The position numbers were made by a program, and so were the translations under genes. This document shows, piece after piece, positions 1 through 10,789 of a stretch of 43,806 nucleotides of DNA. The stretch covers positions 1 through 43,806 of the forward strand of contig JAQBPX010000005.1 of the NCBI GenBank assembly GCA_028287305.1, read 5' to 3'. The notes below the pieces were generated by a model. It had not been told where the DNA came from. It did not search any database and was given only the letters and a program-made list of their open reading frames with translations. This DNA is from Gemmatimonadota bacterium. GTDB taxonomy: Bacteria > Gemmatimonadota > Gemmatimonadetes > Gemmatimonadales > Gemmatimonadaceae. Positions within the stretch are counted from its first letter, which is position 1, and each line of letters starts with the position of its first letter.

Positions 1-969
1 CTCAACTCGCCGGGCAACAACGTCGCGTTCGCGCACGGCGCCGAGCGGCTCTTCGGCATCGACTTCACGCCGCGCTGCACCGTGCTGCGCGTGATGGTGA
101 TGGAGCTCTCGCGCATCATCTCGCACCTCGTGTGGCTCGGCACCACCTGCATCGACATCGGCGCGTTCACCCCGTTCCTCTGGTCGTTCCAGGAGCGCGA
201 GAACGTCTACACGCTGCTCGAGAGCTGGTCCGGCGCGCGGCTCACCACGAGCATCACGCGCGTGGGCGGCATGATCGCCGACATTCCCGAGGGGTGGCTG
301 GATGGCCTCAAGGGCTTCGTGCGCGACTTCCCCAAGACGCTCAGCGAGGTGGACCGCATGGTCACCCGCAACGGCATCTGGGTGGGCCGCACGATCGGCC
401 TCGGCGTGATGTCGGCCGAGGAGGCCACCAACTACGGCCTCTCCGGCCCGATGCTGCGCGCGAGCGGGGTCGCCTACGACGTCCGCAAGGACTTCCCGTA
501 CCTCGACTACGAGACGTACGACTTCGACGTCCCCGTCGGCTCGAGCGGTGACGTCTACGATCGCTTCCTGGTGCGCATGGAAGAGCTGCGACAGTCCATC
601 CGCATCCTCGAGCAGGCGATCGAGCGGTTGCCCGACGGGCCGGTGAACGTGGACGACCATCGCGTGATCCTGCCGCCCAAGAGCAAGGCGACCAGCGACA
701 TGGAGTCCATGATCCATCACTTCAAGCAGGTGATGGAGGGGCCGCGTCCCCCGGTCGGTGAGTCGTACGTCGCCGTCGAGAGCCCCAAGGGCGAGAAGGG
801 CTACTACATGGTCTCCGACGGCACCTCCAAGCCGGTGCGCTGGCGCATCCGCCCGCCTTCGTTCGTCAACCTCTCCGCCATTCCGAAGATGGTCGAGGGA
901 CACCTGTTGTCGGACGTCATCGCGATCAACGCGTCGATCGACATCGTGATGGGAGAAATTGATCGATGA
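1..969 (+). CDS. nuoD: NADH-quinone oxidoreductase subunit D, 5'-partial
   Basis: NuoD is the 49-kDa-type subunit of complex I. It sits in the peripheral arm and helps form the quinone pocket. The reading frame is open from base 1 and the protein begins mid-family (LNSPGNNVAFAHGAERLFGI), so the true start lies upstream; 322 residues are visible. Family landmarks are the ERENVYTLLESWSGARLT stretch, GPMLRASGVAYDVRKDFPY and the ending SIDIVMGEIDR, close to the usual C-terminus. Whether it is fused to NuoC cannot be seen. Its stop overlaps the nuoE ATG in an ATGA junction, which marks the first of a run of translationally coupled nuo genes. nuoA, nuoB and nuoC presumably precede it outside the window (inference). 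Confidence 0.97.
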   Translation, partial: LNSPGNNVAFAHGAERLFGIDFTPRCTVLRVMVMELSRIISHLVWLGTTCIDIGAFTPFLWSFQERENVYTLLESWSGARLTTSITRVGGMIADIPEGWLDGLKGFVRDFPKTLSEVDRMVTRNGIWVGRTIGLGVMSAEEATNYGLSGPMLRASGVAYDVRKDFPYLDYETYDFDVPVGSSGDVYDRFLVRMEELRQSIRILEQAIERLPDGPVNVDDHRVILPPKSKATSDMESMIHHFKQVMEGPRPPVGESYVAVESPKGEKGYYMVSDGTSKPVRWRIRPPSFVNLSAIPKMVEGHLLSDVIAINASIDIVMGEIDR

Positions 970-1469
970 GCGCCACGCACGATCAGGCCGAGTACACCAG
1001 CGTCTTCACCGGGGCCGCGCGCACTGAGCTCGACACCATCATGTCGCGCTATCCCACGAAGATGGCGGCGCTCCTGCCCGCCCTCTGGATCGTGCAGCGC
1101 GAGCGCGGCTGGGTGCCCCCCGAGGGAATGGCCGAGGTGGCCGAGGCGCTCGACCTCACGCCCGCGTACGTGAAGGGCGTGGTGACGTTCTACACCATGT
1201 ACCACCAGCATCCGGTGGGGAAGCACTTCATCCAGGTCTGCACCACGTCTCCCTGCAACGTGTGCGGCGCGGAGGGCGTGGTGGATGCCTTCCTCAAGCA
1301 CACGGGCTGCGAGGAGCTGGGCGTCACCTCCGCCGACGGGCGCTACACGGTGATCGAAGTCGAGTGCCTCGGCGCGTGCGGCTTCGCCACGCCGGTGATG
1401 ATCAACGAGGAATTCGTGGAGTCGGTGACTCCCGATCGTGTTCCCGAGATTCTCTCGAGCCTCAAGTAA
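966..1469 (+). CDS. nuoE: NADH-quinone oxidoreductase subunit E
   Basis: NuoE is the 24-kDa-type subunit of the NADH-oxidising module and carries the [2Fe-2S] cluster N1a. The protein has 167 residues, the usual bacterial length. It has an N-terminal helical part (WIVQRERGWVPPE, VVTFYTMY) and a thioredoxin-like half. The four expected cluster cysteines are visible as C92, C97, C134 and C138 in CTTSPC and CLGAC; an additional C100 lies beside the first pair. The start ATG overlaps the nuoD stop (ATGA) and the stop overlaps the nuoF start (TAATG), so it is in the middle of the nuo operon. Confidence 0.97.
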   Translation: MSATHDQAEYTSVFTGAARTELDTIMSRYPTKMAALLPALWIVQRERGWVPPEGMAEVAEALDLTPAYVKGVVTFYTMYHQHPVGKHFIQVCTTSPCNVCGAEGVVDAFLKHTGCEELGVTSADGRYTVIEVECLGACGFATPVMINEEFVESVTPDRVPEILSSLK

Positions 1470-2782
1470 TGGGATACCCGCACAAGCCCCACGAGCGAGA
1501 GACGCTGGTCCTCTCGACGCACTTCGGCGACCACGAAGCCATCCCGCTCGACGGATGGAAGAAGCGCGGCGGCTACCAGGCGCTGCAGAAGGCGCTCGGC
1601 ATGACGCCGGCGGAGATCGTGGACGTCGTGAAGGCCTCCGGCCTGCGCGGCCGCGGCGGCGCCGGCTTCCCGACCGGCATCAAGTGGTCGTTCATGAAGC
1701 CCGGCGACGGCAAGGTGCACTACCTCTGCTGCAATGCCGACGAGTCCGAGCCCGGCACCTTCAAGGATCGCGAGATCATGCGCTGGACGCCGCACGCCCT
1801 CGTCGAGGGATGCGCGATCGGCGCCTACGCGATCGGGGCGGAGGTGGCCTACATCTACATCCGTGGTGAGTTCACGGAGCCGCTGCGCCACATGGAGGCG
1901 GCGGTGAAGGAGGCCTACGCCGCCGGCATCCTCGGGACGAATGCGATGGGCACCGGCAAGACGGTGCACGTCCACGTGCACAAGGGCGCGGGCGCGTACA
2001 TCTGCGGCGAGGAGACGGCCCTCATGAACTCCCTGGAGGGGCGTCGCGGCAACCCGCGCATCAAGCCGCCCTTCCCGGCGGTCGCGGGACTCTTCGGCCA
2101 GCCCACCACGATCAACAACGTGGAGACGCTGGCCGCCGTGCCGCACATCCTCAATCGCGGCGCCGACTGGTACAAGGGGCTCGGCCGCGCCGACAATCCG
2201 AAGAGCACCGGCACCAAGCTCTGGTCCGTGTGCGGCAACATCCAGAAGCCGGGCAACTACGAGATGCTGATGGGATTCCCCTTCGGGGAATTCCTGCACG
2301 AGGTCTGCGGCGGCGCACTGCCGGGCCGCAAGCTGCGGGCGATCATCCCCGGCGGCTCCTCCGTCCCGATCCAGACGCTGGAGGAAGCGGAATCCTCGCT
2401 CATGGACTACGAGGGGATGGTGGCGGGCGGCACGATGCTCGGCTCGGCGGGATGCATCGTGATCGACGACGCACAGAACCTGGTGAAGCAGATCGCGCGG
2501 CTCGCGCGCTTCTACGCGCACGAGAGCTGCGCGCAGTGCACGCAATGCCGCGAGGGCACCGCGTGGACCACGAAGATCCTCGAGCGCATCGTCGCGGGCG
2601 ACGGCACGACCGAGGACCTCGACACCCTGCTCGAGATCGCCGACAACATGACCGGCAAGACGATCTGCGTGCTGTCCGACTCGTGCGCCACGCCGGTCGT
2701 CTCCGGCATCCGGAAGTTCCGCGGTGACTTCGAGGCGCTGATCAAGAAGCGGAAGGTTCATCCAGTGCCGGCGGTGGCGTGA
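1469..2782 (+). CDS. nuoF: NADH-quinone oxidoreductase subunit F
   Basis: NuoF is the 51-kDa-type subunit, the entry point of electrons. It binds NADH and FMN and carries [4Fe-4S] cluster N3. It has 437 residues from the ATG at 1469. A longer open frame runs upstream inside nuoE, but the family N-terminus and the TAATG junction favour 1469. Visible motifs are the glycine-rich nucleotide loop GRGGAGFPTG (61-70), GAGAYICGEE in the FMN region (about 173-182), and the N3 cysteines C354, C357, C360 and C400 (CAQCTQC and TICVLSD). It overlaps nuoG by one base (TGATG). Confidence 0.97.
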   Translation: MGYPHKPHERETLVLSTHFGDHEAIPLDGWKKRGGYQALQKALGMTPAEIVDVVKASGLRGRGGAGFPTGIKWSFMKPGDGKVHYLCCNADESEPGTFKDREIMRWTPHALVEGCAIGAYAIGAEVAYIYIRGEFTEPLRHMEAAVKEAYAAGILGTNAMGTGKTVHVHVHKGAGAYICGEETALMNSLEGRRGNPRIKPPFPAVAGLFGQPTTINNVETLAAVPHILNRGADWYKGLGRADNPKSTGTKLWSVCGNIQKPGNYEMLMGFPFGEFLHEVCGGALPGRKLRAIIPGGSSVPIQTLEEAESSLMDYEGMVAGGTMLGSAGCIVIDDAQNLVKQIARLARFYAHESCAQCTQCREGTAWTTKILERIVAGDGTTEDLDTLLEIADNMTGKTICVLSDSCATPVVSGIRKFRGDFEALIKKRKVHPVPAVA

Positions 2783-4359
2783 TGGCTGACACCCAGATGA
2801 CCAACATGGTGAACCTGACCATCGAGGGGCGCGCGATCTCCGTCGCGGCCGGCACCTCCATCCTCGAGGCGGCGAAGGTCGCCGGCGTGCTCGTGCCGCA
2901 CTATTGCTACCATCCGGGCCTTCCGGTGGCCGGCGTGTGCCGCATGTGCCTGGTGGAAGTGGAGAAGATGCCGAAGCTCGCGCCGAGCTGCGCGACCGCG
3001 GTGGCGGAAGGGCAGGTGGTGCACGTGCATTCCGAAAAGGCCCTCGAGGCGCGCAAGGGCGTGCTCGAGATGCTGCTCATCAACCATCCGCTCGACTGCC
3101 CGATCTGTGACCAGGCGGGCGAGTGCGAGCTGCAGGACTACACCTTCCAGGAAGGGCGCGAGGAAGGCCGCTACCGTGACCCCAAGCGCTTCAACCCGGT
3201 CGAGGACTTCGGCGGCGACGTGATGTACGTGGCCAACCGTTGCATCCTCTGCACGCGCTGCGTGCGCTTCATGGACGACGTGGCGCACGATCCCGTGCTC
3301 AATGTCAGCGAGCGTGGCGATCGCGCGACGATCGGCAAGTTCGACGGACAGGACCTCACGCACGCCTGGGCCGGCAACGTGGTGGACCTCTGCCCCGTGG
3401 GCGCGCTGCTCTCCAAGGATTCGCTGAACAAGGTCCGCGCATGGGAGGTCGATCGCACGGCCTCGGTCTGCCCGAACTGCTCGCAGGGCTGCAACATGAT
3501 CGTCGAGACGCGCGACAACAGCGTGGTGCGCCTGCGCCCGCGCGCCAACGACGCGGTGAACAAGTACTTCATGTGCGACCACGGTCGCCTGAACTATCGC
3601 TGGATGAATCGGCAGGACCGCGCCGACGTTCCGCTGATAAAGCAGGGCGCAGCGCTCGCCACGGCCGACTGGGACGTGGCCCTCGCCGAGGCGGGCAAGT
3701 TGCTCGCCGGCAAGCGTGCGTTCGTGCTGGCATCGCCCAACCTCTCCAACGAGGCGCTCTTCCTGCTGTCGGCGCTCGTGAAGAAGTCGAACGGGGCAGG
3801 GGCGTTCCGCGTGCCGCAGGGCGACGAGGCACCGCTTCCCGGAGTCGAGGACCTGGCGCGCCGCGCGGACCGCGCGGCGAATGGCCGGGGCGCCGAGTTG
3901 CTCGGCTTCACCCGCGACGACCAGCCGCTCTCGAAGATGCAGGCCGGCGACGTGCTCATCGTGGCGGATGAGGAGCTGGCAGGTGCCGATGCCGCCGCTG
4001 CGGCGAAGGCCGGCAGCGTGATCGTGATCGGCACCACGCTTCCTGCGTGGGCGCGCCACCTGGCGGCCGTGGTCTTGCCGATCGCCAACTTCACCGAGGA
4101 AGAGGGCACCTTCACCAACCTGCGTGGGCGCGTGCAGCGCTTCCTGCAGGCGAAGGCGGCGCCCGGCTACGCGCGGCCTTCGTGGTTCGTGATCGCAGAC
4201 CTCCTGGGCGCCACCGGCGAGAAGGCCGACTACTTCCTGGCGAGTGAAGTGTTCGCCGCGCTGGCTGCGTCGAACAGCGAATTCTCCGGCATGTCGTACG
4301 ACGCACTCGGCCTCAAGGGTGCGGCGGTGAGCGGCGCGAATGCGGGAGCCCGCGCATGA
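2782..4359 (+). CDS. nuoG: NADH-quinone oxidoreductase subunit G, short form
   Basis: NuoG is the 75-kDa-type subunit that passes electrons along an Fe-S chain from NuoF/E toward the quinone site. From the ATG at 2782 it has 525 residues, clearly shorter than E. coli (about 910) or Thermus (about 780) NuoG. All N-terminal cluster ligands are present: [2Fe-2S] C42, C53, C56, C70; His-Cys3 cluster H102, C106, C109, C115; [4Fe-4S] C154, C157, C160, C204; and a further CxxCxxxCx27C set C230, C233, C237, C265, the N7-type motif. The shortening therefore falls in the molybdopterin-oxidoreductase-like C-terminal region (about 280-525). A GTG at 2779 is in frame, but the ATG one codon later gives the one-base overlap seen elsewhere in the operon. 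Confidence 0.95.
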   Translation: MADTQMTNMVNLTIEGRAISVAAGTSILEAAKVAGVLVPHYCYHPGLPVAGVCRMCLVEVEKMPKLAPSCATAVAEGQVVHVHSEKALEARKGVLEMLLINHPLDCPICDQAGECELQDYTFQEGREEGRYRDPKRFNPVEDFGGDVMYVANRCILCTRCVRFMDDVAHDPVLNVSERGDRATIGKFDGQDLTHAWAGNVVDLCPVGALLSKDSLNKVRAWEVDRTASVCPNCSQGCNMIVETRDNSVVRLRPRANDAVNKYFMCDHGRLNYRWMNRQDRADVPLIKQGAALATADWDVALAEAGKLLAGKRAFVLASPNLSNEALFLLSALVKKSNGAGAFRVPQGDEAPLPGVEDLARRADRAANGRGAELLGFTRDDQPLSKMQAGDVLIVADEELAGADAAAAAKAGSVIVIGTTLPAWARHLAAVVLPIANFTEEEGTFTNLRGRVQRFLQAKAAPGYARPSWFVIADLLGATGEKADYFLASEVFAALAASNSEFSGMSYDALGLKGAAVSGANAGARA

Positions 4360-5639
4360 ACAATTACGTCACGATCTACCCCCCGCAGTCCACCTTCCTC
4401 TTCGTCGTGTTCACGATCATCAAGATGGTGATCGTGTTCACGGTCTACATGGTGGGCGTGGCGCTGCTGACGCTCGCCGAGCGGAAGATTTCCGCCTGGA
4501 TGCAGGACCGGCACGGCCCGAACCGGGTTGGCAAGGGGTGGTTGCAGCCGGCTGCCGACGGCCTCAAGAACATCATGAAGGAGGAGACCTACCCGGGCGC
4601 GGCGTACACCCCGCTGTTCGTCCTCGCCCCGGTGCTCTCGTTCATCCCGGCGCTCGTCACCTGGGCGGTCATTCCCTTCGCCGCGCCCTGGGCGTCGCGC
4701 TGGGGCATGATCGACATGGTGCTCGCGCCGCTTCCCGTCGGCTTCCTGTTCATCCTCGCCGTGTCGTCACTCGGCGTCTACGGCATCGTGCTCGCCGGCT
4801 GGAGCTCGAACAACAAGTACGCGCTGCTCGGCGGCCTCCGCTCGAGCGCGCAGATGGTCTCTTACGAGATCGCGATGGGCATGTCCACGATTCCGGTGCT
4901 GATCCTGGCCGGCAACGTGTCGCTCAACCAGATCGTGCAGCAGCAGGCGACCATGGGCTGGAACGTGCTTAACCTCACGGTGGCGTTCTTCATCTTCATG
5001 ATCGCGGCGTTCGCCGAGACCAATCGCCTGCCGTTCGACCTGCCCGAGGCGGAGTCGGAGCTGATCACCGGCTACCACACCGAGTATAGCGCGATGAAGT
5101 TCTCGATGTTCTTCATTGCCGAGTACGCGAACATGGTGACGGCGAGCGGGCTGATGGCCACGCTGTTCTTCGGCGGCTGGGACATCCCGTTCACGCTGTG
5201 GGACAACATCGCGCCGCATACGCTGCTCAAGACGGTCATCACCCAGGGCTTCTTTGCCTTCAAGGTGCTGTTCTTCGTCTTCTTCTTCATGTGGATCCGC
5301 TGGACGCTGCCGCGGTTCCGCTACGACCAGCTCATGTCACTGGGATGGCGCTTCCTGCTGCCGCTGGCGCTCGCGTACATCGTGATCATCGCCTCGGTGG
5401 TGCTGGGCATCGATGCCGCGGGCCTCTGGGGACGCTACATCGGGCCCGGCAGGATCCTCTCGGTCGCGAACATCATCCTGCTCGCGGTGAACATGGTGCT
5501 CTGCTTCCTGCTCTTCTGGGTGCTCGATCGCGGCCGGATCATCAGCCCGGCCTATTCGCGACTCGAGCGCCGTGACCTCGAACGACTGCGCGCGATGAGT
5601 GCCGCGCGCATCCCCGTCACCGCGGAGGCGGGCGACTGA
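4356..5639 (+). CDS. nuoH: NADH-quinone oxidoreductase subunit H
   Basis: NuoH (ND1-type) is the multi-pass membrane subunit that closes the quinone chamber at the junction of the two arms. It has 427 residues with about eight to ten hydrophobic segments. Family motifs include ERKISAWMQDRHGPNRVG near residues 45-65 and the acidic loop LPFDLPEAESELITGYHTEY, both part of the quinone and coupling region. It is about 100 residues longer than the E. coli protein (about 325); the tail after the last membrane span (SPAYSRLERRDLERLRAMSA) is charged and probably cytoplasmic. The start overlaps the nuoG stop (ATGA) and the stop overlaps the nuoI start (TGATG). Confidence 0.97.
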   Translation: MNNYVTIYPPQSTFLFVVFTIIKMVIVFTVYMVGVALLTLAERKISAWMQDRHGPNRVGKGWLQPAADGLKNIMKEETYPGAAYTPLFVLAPVLSFIPALVTWAVIPFAAPWASRWGMIDMVLAPLPVGFLFILAVSSLGVYGIVLAGWSSNNKYALLGGLRSSAQMVSYEIAMGMSTIPVLILAGNVSLNQIVQQQATMGWNVLNLTVAFFIFMIAAFAETNRLPFDLPEAESELITGYHTEYSAMKFSMFFIAEYANMVTASGLMATLFFGGWDIPFTLWDNIAPHTLLKTVITQGFFAFKVLFFVFFFMWIRWTLPRFRYDQLMSLGWRFLLPLALAYIVIIASVVLGIDAAGLWGRYIGPGRILSVANIILLAVNMVLCFLLFWVLDRGRIISPAYSRLERRDLERLRAMSAARIPVTAEAGD

Positions 5640-6136
5640 TGGCAATCGGAGTGAAGGTGGTCGATCGACCGATCGACGAGACGAGCTACATCCGCGCGAC
5701 GGTGAAGGGGCTGGCGCTGACCTTCAAGCACCTCATGAACCCGCACAAGGTCACCACGCAGTATCCGGAGGAGAAGGACGCGCTGAGCAAGCGCTGGCGT
5801 GGCACGCACCGGATGCTCACGACCGAGGACGGCAAGGCCAAGTGCGTTGCGTGTGGACTCTGTCCCACGGTGTGTCCTGCGAACTGCATCAAGCTCGTGC
5901 CGGGCGAGGACGAGAAGGGCAACCGCTATCCGCTGCTGTTCGAGATCGACGAGTTCCGCTGCATCTTCTGCGGCTACTGCCAGGAAGTCTGCCCCGAGGA
6001 GGCGATCCACGTGGGTCGCCACTACGAGAACGCCGAATTCAGCCGCGAGGGGTTCGTCTACGACCTCGAGCGCCTGATGGCGCAGACGCACCCGGTGAGC
6101 GAGCTGTGGGATCCCGCCGATCCCAGGGGGGAGTGA
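5639..6136 (+). CDS. nuoI: NADH-quinone oxidoreductase subunit I
   Basis: NuoI is the TYKY-type 2x[4Fe-4S] ferredoxin subunit that carries clusters N6a and N6b between NuoG and NuoB. It has 165 residues, a normal length. The two cluster motifs are CVACGLCPTVCP (C69, C72, C75, C79) and CIFCGYCQEVCPEEA (C108, C111, C114, C118); the fourth Cys of each motif is the swapped ligand of the other cluster, as is known for two-cluster ferredoxins. An extra C83 follows the first motif. It is coupled to nuoH and nuoJ by one-base TGATG overlaps. Confidence 0.97.
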   Translation: MAIGVKVVDRPIDETSYIRATVKGLALTFKHLMNPHKVTTQYPEEKDALSKRWRGTHRMLTTEDGKAKCVACGLCPTVCPANCIKLVPGEDEKGNRYPLLFEIDEFRCIFCGYCQEVCPEEAIHVGRHYENAEFSREGFVYDLERLMAQTHPVSELWDPADPRGE

Positions 6137-6687
6137 TGCCAGAGCACCTGCCCCTGTTCTACGTCTTCAACTTCTACCTGTTCGGCCTGGTCGCGATCGT
6201 GTCGGCGCTGCTCTTCGTCACGCGGAAGAGTCCCGTGACGGCGGCGCTCTGGCTCGTGAACACCATGTTCAGCCTCGCGGCGCTCTACGTGATGCTCGAT
6301 GCGCAGTTCATCGGCGCCATGCAGGTGCTGGTGTACGCCGGCGCGATCATGGTGGTGTTCCTCTTCGTGATCATGCTGCTGAATCTCGGCCACCCGAGCG
6401 AGCTCGCCGATGCGCGCGGGCGCGGCTGGCAGATGGCCGCGGCGCTCGTGGGCCTCGCGCTGCTCGCCGAGATCTTCGCGCTCTCCCGGGCGCAGTCGCC
6501 GGAGAGCCTCGAGCTGCCAGCGGGATACGCCGCGCGCGAGATCATGGCGACGGGCGCCATCACGCCGGTCGCCGGCCCGCTCTTCAATGAATACCTGCTG
6601 GCCTTCGAGGTGACGAGCATCCTGCTCCTCGCCGCGGTGGTCGGCGCGGTGGTGCTGGGCAAGCGGAGGTCGGGTGATGCTCGCTGA
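6136..6687 (+). CDS. nuoJ: NADH-quinone oxidoreductase subunit J
   Basis: NuoJ (ND6-type) is a membrane subunit of the proton-pumping arm. From the ATG at 6136 it has 183 residues with about five predicted membrane spans; the segment [20 protein letters not shown] is the conserved third helix with the pi-bulge region. The open frame extends far upstream through nuoI, but the family start and the TGATG overlap identify 6136. Its last 11 bases overlap the beginning of nuoK, so the two are probably translationally coupled. Confidence 0.96.
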   Translation: MPEHLPLFYVFNFYLFGLVAIVSALLFVTRKSPVTAALWLVNTMFSLAALYVMLDAQFIGAMQVLVYAGAIMVVFLFVIMLLNLGHPSELADARGRGWQMAAALVGLALLAEIFALSRAQSPESLELPAGYAAREIMATGAITPVAGPLFNEYLLAFEVTSILLLAAVVGAVVLGKRRSGDAR

Positions 6688-6969
6688 GTCCCTCTTCTTC
6701 TCCGCGGTGCTCTTCTGCATCGGCGTGGTGGGCGTGCTCACGCGCCGCAACGCCATCATCCTGTTCATGTGCGTGGAGCTGATGCTCAACGCGGTGAACC
6801 TCACCTTCGTCGCCTTCGCGCAGGTCTACGGGGTGGCGGGGCAGGTGTTCGTCTTCTTCGTGATGACGGTGGCGGCCGCCGAGGCGGCCGTCGGACTCGC
6901 GATCATCATCGCGCTCTTCCGCCACCGCCAGACGGTGAACCTCCAGAACATCAACCTCCTGAAGGGCTG

Positions 6970-6970
<1 letters not shown>
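6677..6970 (+). CDS. nuoK: NADH-quinone oxidoreductase subunit K
   Basis: NuoK (ND4L-type) is a small three-helix membrane subunit of 97 residues. The second helix carries the conserved glutamate in [14 protein letters not shown], and the third helix has a second one in [11 protein letters not shown]; both acidic residues are known to matter for proton translocation. A GTG at 6674 is in frame directly before the ATG at 6677; the ATG gives the standard N-terminus ([13 protein letters not shown]). It overlaps nuoJ by 11 bases and nuoL by one (TGATG). Confidence 0.96.
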
Positions 6971-9171
<2,201 letters not shown>

Positions 9172-9175
9172 TCGC

Positions 9176-10789
9176 ATGAACGCCTTCCTGACGTCCATCG
9201 GCTACATGCGCTGGATCCTCCCGGTGCTGCTGGCGCTGCCCCTCCTGGGCGCCACGGCCATCTGGATCCTGAGCGCCACGCACGACGACGCCGATGGCTC
9301 CGCCGCCGGCGACGAGGTCGTGAGCGGTCGCGCGGCCACGCCGCGCATGGTCGCGCTGCTCACCTTCGCGCTGGAATTCGTCCTGTCGCTCGGGCTCTGG
9401 TTCGCCTTCGACCCGGCGTTCCACGGCTGGCAGGCCACGTTCGACCGCGCGTGGATGCCGGTGTGGGGCATCCGCTTCACGCTCGGCCTCGACGGCATCG
9501 CGATGATGATGGTGCTGCTCACCACCTTCATCATGCTGCTGTCGGCCGCCTCGAGCTGGACCAGCATCCGCACCAAGGCCAGCAGCTACTACGCGCTGCT
9601 GCTCGTGCTGACCACCGGCATGCTCGGCGTGTTCATGTCGCTCGACCTGTTCGTGTTCTACACGTTCTGGGAAGTGATGCTCGTGCCGATGTACTTCATC
9701 ATCGGCATCTGGGGGGGCGAGCGCCGCATCTACGCCAGCCTCAAGTTCTTCATCTACACGATGATCGGCTCGCTGCTCATGCTCGCCGGCATCGTGTGGC
9801 TGGGCATCGCCGCTCGCAGCGCCGTGACGGGCGTGCCGAACTTCAGCTACGACGCGATCATGGGCAGCGTGCAACTCACGCCGCATGCGTCGCTCTGGCT
9901 CTTCGGTGCGTTCTTCCTGGCGTTCGCGGTGAAGGTGCCGATGTTCCCCTTCCATACGTGGCTGCCGGATGCCCACGTGGAAGCGCCCACGGCCGGATCC
10001 GTGGTGCTGGCGAGCATCATGCTGAAGCTCGGCACCTTCGGCTTCATTCGCCTGGCGGTGCCGCTGTTTCCCACGGCCGCGATGAATCCCACGGTGCGCG
10101 GGATCATCCTCGGCCTCGCGGTGATCGGCATCGTCTACGGCGCGCTCGTCTCGCTGGTCCAGCCCGACTTCAAGAAGCTCGTCGCGTATTCCTCGGTCAG
10201 CCACCTGGGCTTCGTGATGCTCGGCATCTTCGCGATGACCGTGCAGAGCGTGCAGGGTGCGCTGATGGTGATGATCAACCACGGCATCTCGACCGGCGCG
10301 CTCTTCCTCCTGATCGGCATGATCTACGAACGGCGCCACACGCGCCTGATCGAGGCCTACGGCGGCCTGGCGCGCGTGATGCCGCTCTTCGCCGTGATGC
10401 TGACCCTCACGGCCTTCAGCAGCATCGGCGTGCCCGGCACCAACGGGTTCATCGGCGAGTTCCTGGTGCTGATCGGGTCCTTCCGCACCTATCCCGTGCT
10501 CGCGCTCATCGCGACCACCAGCGTGATCATCGCGGCGGCGTACCTCCTCTGGGCGGTGCAGCGCATCATCTTCAATCCGCTCGACAAGGCGGAGAATGAG
10601 CACGTGCCCGACCTCAACCGCCGCGAGCTGCTGATCCTCGCGCCGCTCATGGCCTGCATCATCTGGCTGGGTGTCTATCCGGCGCCGGTGCTCCGCCGCA
10701 TGCAGGTCTCGGCCGAGCAGTTCGTCGAGCTCGTCCAGGCGCGCTCGGCGACCAACGTCATGGTCGTACCGCACAAGGGGGCGCGATGA
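9176..10789 (+). CDS. nuoM: NADH-quinone oxidoreductase subunit M
   Basis: NuoM (ND4-type) is an antiporter-like proton-pumping membrane subunit with 537 residues and about 14 predicted spans. Key residues of the family are visible: the glutamate in FYTFWEVMLVPMYFIIG (E166) and the lysine in FAVKVPMFPFHTWLPDAHVE (K253). A polar loop rich in Asp and Ala (about 36-50) separates the first two helices. It starts four bases after nuoL and overlaps nuoN in an ATGA junction. Confidence 0.97.
   Translation: MNAFLTSIGYMRWILPVLLALPLLGATAIWILSATHDDADGSAAGDEVVSGRAATPRMVALLTFALEFVLSLGLWFAFDPAFHGWQATFDRAWMPVWGIRFTLGLDGIAMMMVLLTTFIMLLSAASSWTSIRTKASSYYALLLVLTTGMLGVFMSLDLFVFYTFWEVMLVPMYFIIGIWGGERRIYASLKFFIYTMIGSLLMLAGIVWLGIAARSAVTGVPNFSYDAIMGSVQLTPHASLWLFGAFFLAFAVKVPMFPFHTWLPDAHVEAPTAGSVVLASIMLKLGTFGFIRLAVPLFPTAAMNPTVRGIILGLAVIGIVYGALVSLVQPDFKKLVAYSSVSHLGFVMLGIFAMTVQSVQGALMVMINHGISTGALFLLIGMIYERRHTRLIEAYGGLARVMPLFAVMLTLTAFSSIGVPGTNGFIGEFLVLIGSFRTYPVLALIATTSVIIAAAYLLWAVQRIIFNPLDKAENEHVPDLNRRELLILAPLMACIIWLGVYPAPVLRRMQVSAEQFVELVQARSATNVMVVPHKGAR

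Noticed and set aside
1262-1468. Upstream extension of the nuoF frame
   Set aside because: It runs inside nuoE and encodes Arg/Gly-rich sequence. The family N-terminus and TAATG junction put the start at 1469. The same reasoning rejects long upstream extensions of nuoJ, nuoL, sucC, plsX, fabD, mqnE, ispF, pyrG and kdsA.
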